A stretch of 59,026 nt of DNA from Alphaproteobacteria bacterium. GTDB taxonomy: Bacteria; Pseudomonadota; Alphaproteobacteria; Rhodobacterales; Rhodobacteraceae. The stretch is from NCBI GenBank assembly GCA_030431485.1, contig JAUIIR010000020.1, positions 1-59,026 on the forward strand. The letters run 5' to 3'. This document shows, in pieces, positions 57,784-59,026 of this stretch (positions are counted from its first letter, which is position 1; every line of letters begins with the position of its first letter). The notes below the pieces were generated by a model. It worked only from the letters and a program-made list of their open reading frames with translations. It searched no databases and had not been told where the DNA came from. A program made the translations under genes and the position numbers.

Positions 57784-58887
57784 ATGCGATACCTCATACT
57801 GGCCTCTGCTGTTGCGCTGATGGCAAGCGCCGGGGGGGCGGTGGCTCAGGGGAGTGGGCAGATCGACCGCTCGGGCGTGGACCGGGCGGCGTGGGAGTTT
57901 GCGCAGGAGCTGAACACCGCCGATGCGTTCCGCGCCTATCTGGAGGCGTTTCCCGAAGGGCTGTTTCGCAGCGAGGCGGAGGCGCAGCTCTTTGCCATAC
58001 GACCCGATCTTGCGCCGCAGCCTGAACCCGGGCCACAACCGGAGCCGCCGCGCACGTCGCTTGTGATCGTGACCCCGGAGGAGGCGTGCACCGTCTGTCC
58101 CCGTATGATCCGTATCCCGGGCGGCGAGACGGTTTTGGGGTCCGAGCAAGGCGGGGCCGAGGGGCCGCGCATCAGCCAGACCATCGCGGCGTTCGAGATT
58201 GCGGCGACCGAGATCACCGTGGGTGACATGCGCGCGTTCGAGGCGGCGACGGGGACGCGCACGGGGCGGTCCTGTTTTGTCTGGACACAGGAGGGCCGGA
58301 TGCGCGCGCGGGACGGGGCCTATTGGGGCGCTCCGGGGTTTGACGTGACGGACGATCATCCGGCGGCCTGCCTCAACTGGGACGATGCGATGGCCTATGT
58401 GGACTGGCTCAACGACGAAGACCCGCGCGGCGGGTGGCGGCTGCCGTCGGAGGCGGAGTTCGAATACGCGGCGCGTGGCACGCTGGATCAGCAGTACCCG
58501 TGGCCCGGCGGGCTGGGGGCGATCTGTCAGCGGGTGAACGGGGCGGGGGCGGAGAGCCGGTTCCGGCACCGCAACACGGCCTGCAACGACGGGACCGAGG
58601 CGCCTGTACCGGCGGGGGTGTTCCCGGTCAACCCATTCGGGCTGTCGCACATGATCGGGAACCTGTGGGAATGGACGGCGGATTGCTGGAACGGTTCGCA
58701 TCGCGGCGCGCCTTCGGACGGGGCGGCGCAGACGGGTGGGACGTGCAGCAGCCGGGTGCTGCGGGGCGGGTCCTGGGACGATCCGCCAGAGAACCTCCGG
58801 GTCAGCTACCGGGTGGGCATCCCCAAGACCCGCCGCCAGGCCAATGTCGGCTTCCGCGTGGCGCGGGACCTGGCTCCGGGCGAATAG
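57784..58887 (+). CDS. Exported SUMF1/formylglycine-generating-enzyme-like protein
   Basis: A 367-residue protein with a signal peptide ('MRYLILASAVALMASAGGAVAQ'), a helical region to about residue 75, a Pro/Glu-rich linker and a C-terminal SUMF1 fold. Domain signs are 'MIRIPGGETVLGSEQGG', 'ATEITVGDMRAFEAATG', 'GGWRLPSEAEFEYAARG', 'GNLWEWTADCWNG' and 'RVLRGGSWDDPP'. Several Cys residues could form disulfides. Whether it is an enzyme or a binding protein is unknown. It is more GC-rich than the ntr genes beside it and lies 42 bases after ntrX, where alphaproteobacteria often have trkA or hfq. Confidence 0.82.
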   Translation: MRYLILASAVALMASAGGAVAQGSGQIDRSGVDRAAWEFAQELNTADAFRAYLEAFPEGLFRSEAEAQLFAIRPDLAPQPEPGPQPEPPRTSLVIVTPEEACTVCPRMIRIPGGETVLGSEQGGAEGPRISQTIAAFEIAATEITVGDMRAFEAATGTRTGRSCFVWTQEGRMRARDGAYWGAPGFDVTDDHPAACLNWDDAMAYVDWLNDEDPRGGWRLPSEAEFEYAARGTLDQQYPWPGGLGAICQRVNGAGAESRFRHRNTACNDGTEAPVPAGVFPVNPFGLSHMIGNLWEWTADCWNGSHRGAPSDGAAQTGGTCSSRVLRGGSWDDPPENLRVSYRVGIPKTRRQANVGFRVARDLAPGE

Positions 58888-58900
58888 GTCCGTTCTGGTC

Positions 58901-58904
58901 CTAG
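58901..58904 (+). mobile_element. Possible insertion site of an IS701-type element (CTAG)
   Basis: CTAG matches the YTAR target recalled for IS701-family elements and lies between the SUMF1-like gene and the start of a transposase-like frame. The element's right end is outside the window, so the duplication cannot be checked. Confidence 0.25.
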
Positions 58905-58970
58905 CATTACAGTTGCGCTTTGTCGTGATCTCTGAATCAATGCCTTACCATGATAATGAGAGGGTCATGG

Positions 58971-59026
58971 ATGGCAGGTTTGGCGATAGAAGAGATGCTG
59001 GAACTATGGGCGTCTTCGCTTCGAGA
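58971..59026 (+). CDS. Probable IS701-family transposase, N-terminal fragment
   Basis: The frame from ATG 58971 runs off the window after 18 residues, 'MAGLAIEEMLELWASSLR'. I recall this start from IS701-type transposases of Rhodobacteraceae and Rhizobiales; eighteen residues are too few to be certain. A ribosome site gagaggg (58958-58964) lies upstream. The 66 bases between the CTAG and this frame would be the element's left end. Confidence 0.45.
   Translation, partial: MAGLAIEEMLELWASSLR

Noticed and set aside
56569-58701. Long minus-strand open frame (710 codons)
   Set aside because: It lies opposite ntrX and the SUMF1-like gene in high-GC DNA and its product is a low-complexity Arg/Pro/His sequence.

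Overview
The window is a gene-dense, GC-rich chromosomal segment from an alphaproteobacterium, most likely a member of the Rhodobacteraceae (Roseobacter group). The main reasons are a SciP-type DUF1153 gene beside ctrA, a nifR3(dusB)-ntrBC-ntrYX cluster whose NtrC and NtrX both lack the sigma-54 contact motif GAFTGA, a DUF6477/DUF6456 gene pair, folate-dependent TrmFO, GluQRS, and a GTTC-N7-GTTC LexA-type operator. I saw no tRNA, rRNA, CRISPR array or prophage. No gene-free stretch exceeds 300 bases; the longest are about 245 bases, before cysS and before the DUF6456 gene.

Layout. 1-4.1 kb: a three-component TRAP transporter of the FcbT (mannitol/chloroaromatic) type, cut by the window start. 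4.1-9.7 kb: cupin, bpt, aspartic protease, marC, ABC-F ATPase, ndk and a TfoX C-terminal protein. 9.6-16.6 kb: an aminotransferase, cysS with a possible Cys-codon leader peptide, cimA overlapping a squalene/phytoene-synthase-like gene, a small lipoprotein and an MFS transporter. 16.6-20.5 kb: cobK, an AlkA-like glycosylase, an esterase, an unrecognised protein with a possible papain-like Cys-His-Asp triad, and mnmA. 20.6-26.5 kb: sciP interrupted by an in-frame TAA, ctrA behind a perfect CtrA box, ligA-recG, then a 44-codon membrane peptide gene behind a perfect SOS box. 26.5-31.3 kb: Fe-S scaffold, hisI, gluQ, a Pmp3-like peptide, trmFO, a TetR regulator and ppk2. 31.4-39.4 kb: alpha/beta hydrolase, metA, a P-loop protein, a FadL-type porin with a heptad-repeat insertion, an EamA transporter, an SH3 protein, guaA and two tiny membrane proteins. 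39.5-43.8 kb: a non-pyrrolysine MttB homologue, DUF6477, DUF6456 and lipA. 43.8-50.3 kb: two c-type cytochromes divergent from a LysR regulator, hpt with a small membrane partner, a RatA/COQ10 protein, an ammonium transporter and ispF-pgpA-cinA. 50.4-57.7 kb: the nitrogen-control cluster. 57.8 kb to the end: a high-GC SUMF1-like exported protein and what looks like the start of an IS701-type insertion sequence.

Functional themes are cell-cycle and SOS control (sciP, ctrA, LexA box, DnaA-box cluster), nitrogen control (dusB-ntrBC-ntrYX, ammonium transporter), tRNA modification (mnmA, trmFO, gluQ, dusB) and DNA repair (alkA-like, ligA, recG). The items most worth a second look are the SOS-controlled single-span peptide, which resembles in design the division inhibitor SidA, the nonsense codon in sciP, the papain-like unknown protein, the possible Cys leader before cysS and the abrupt codon-usage change inside cysS. 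All functional calls rest on reading the sequence and on recalled family motifs; no database search was run.
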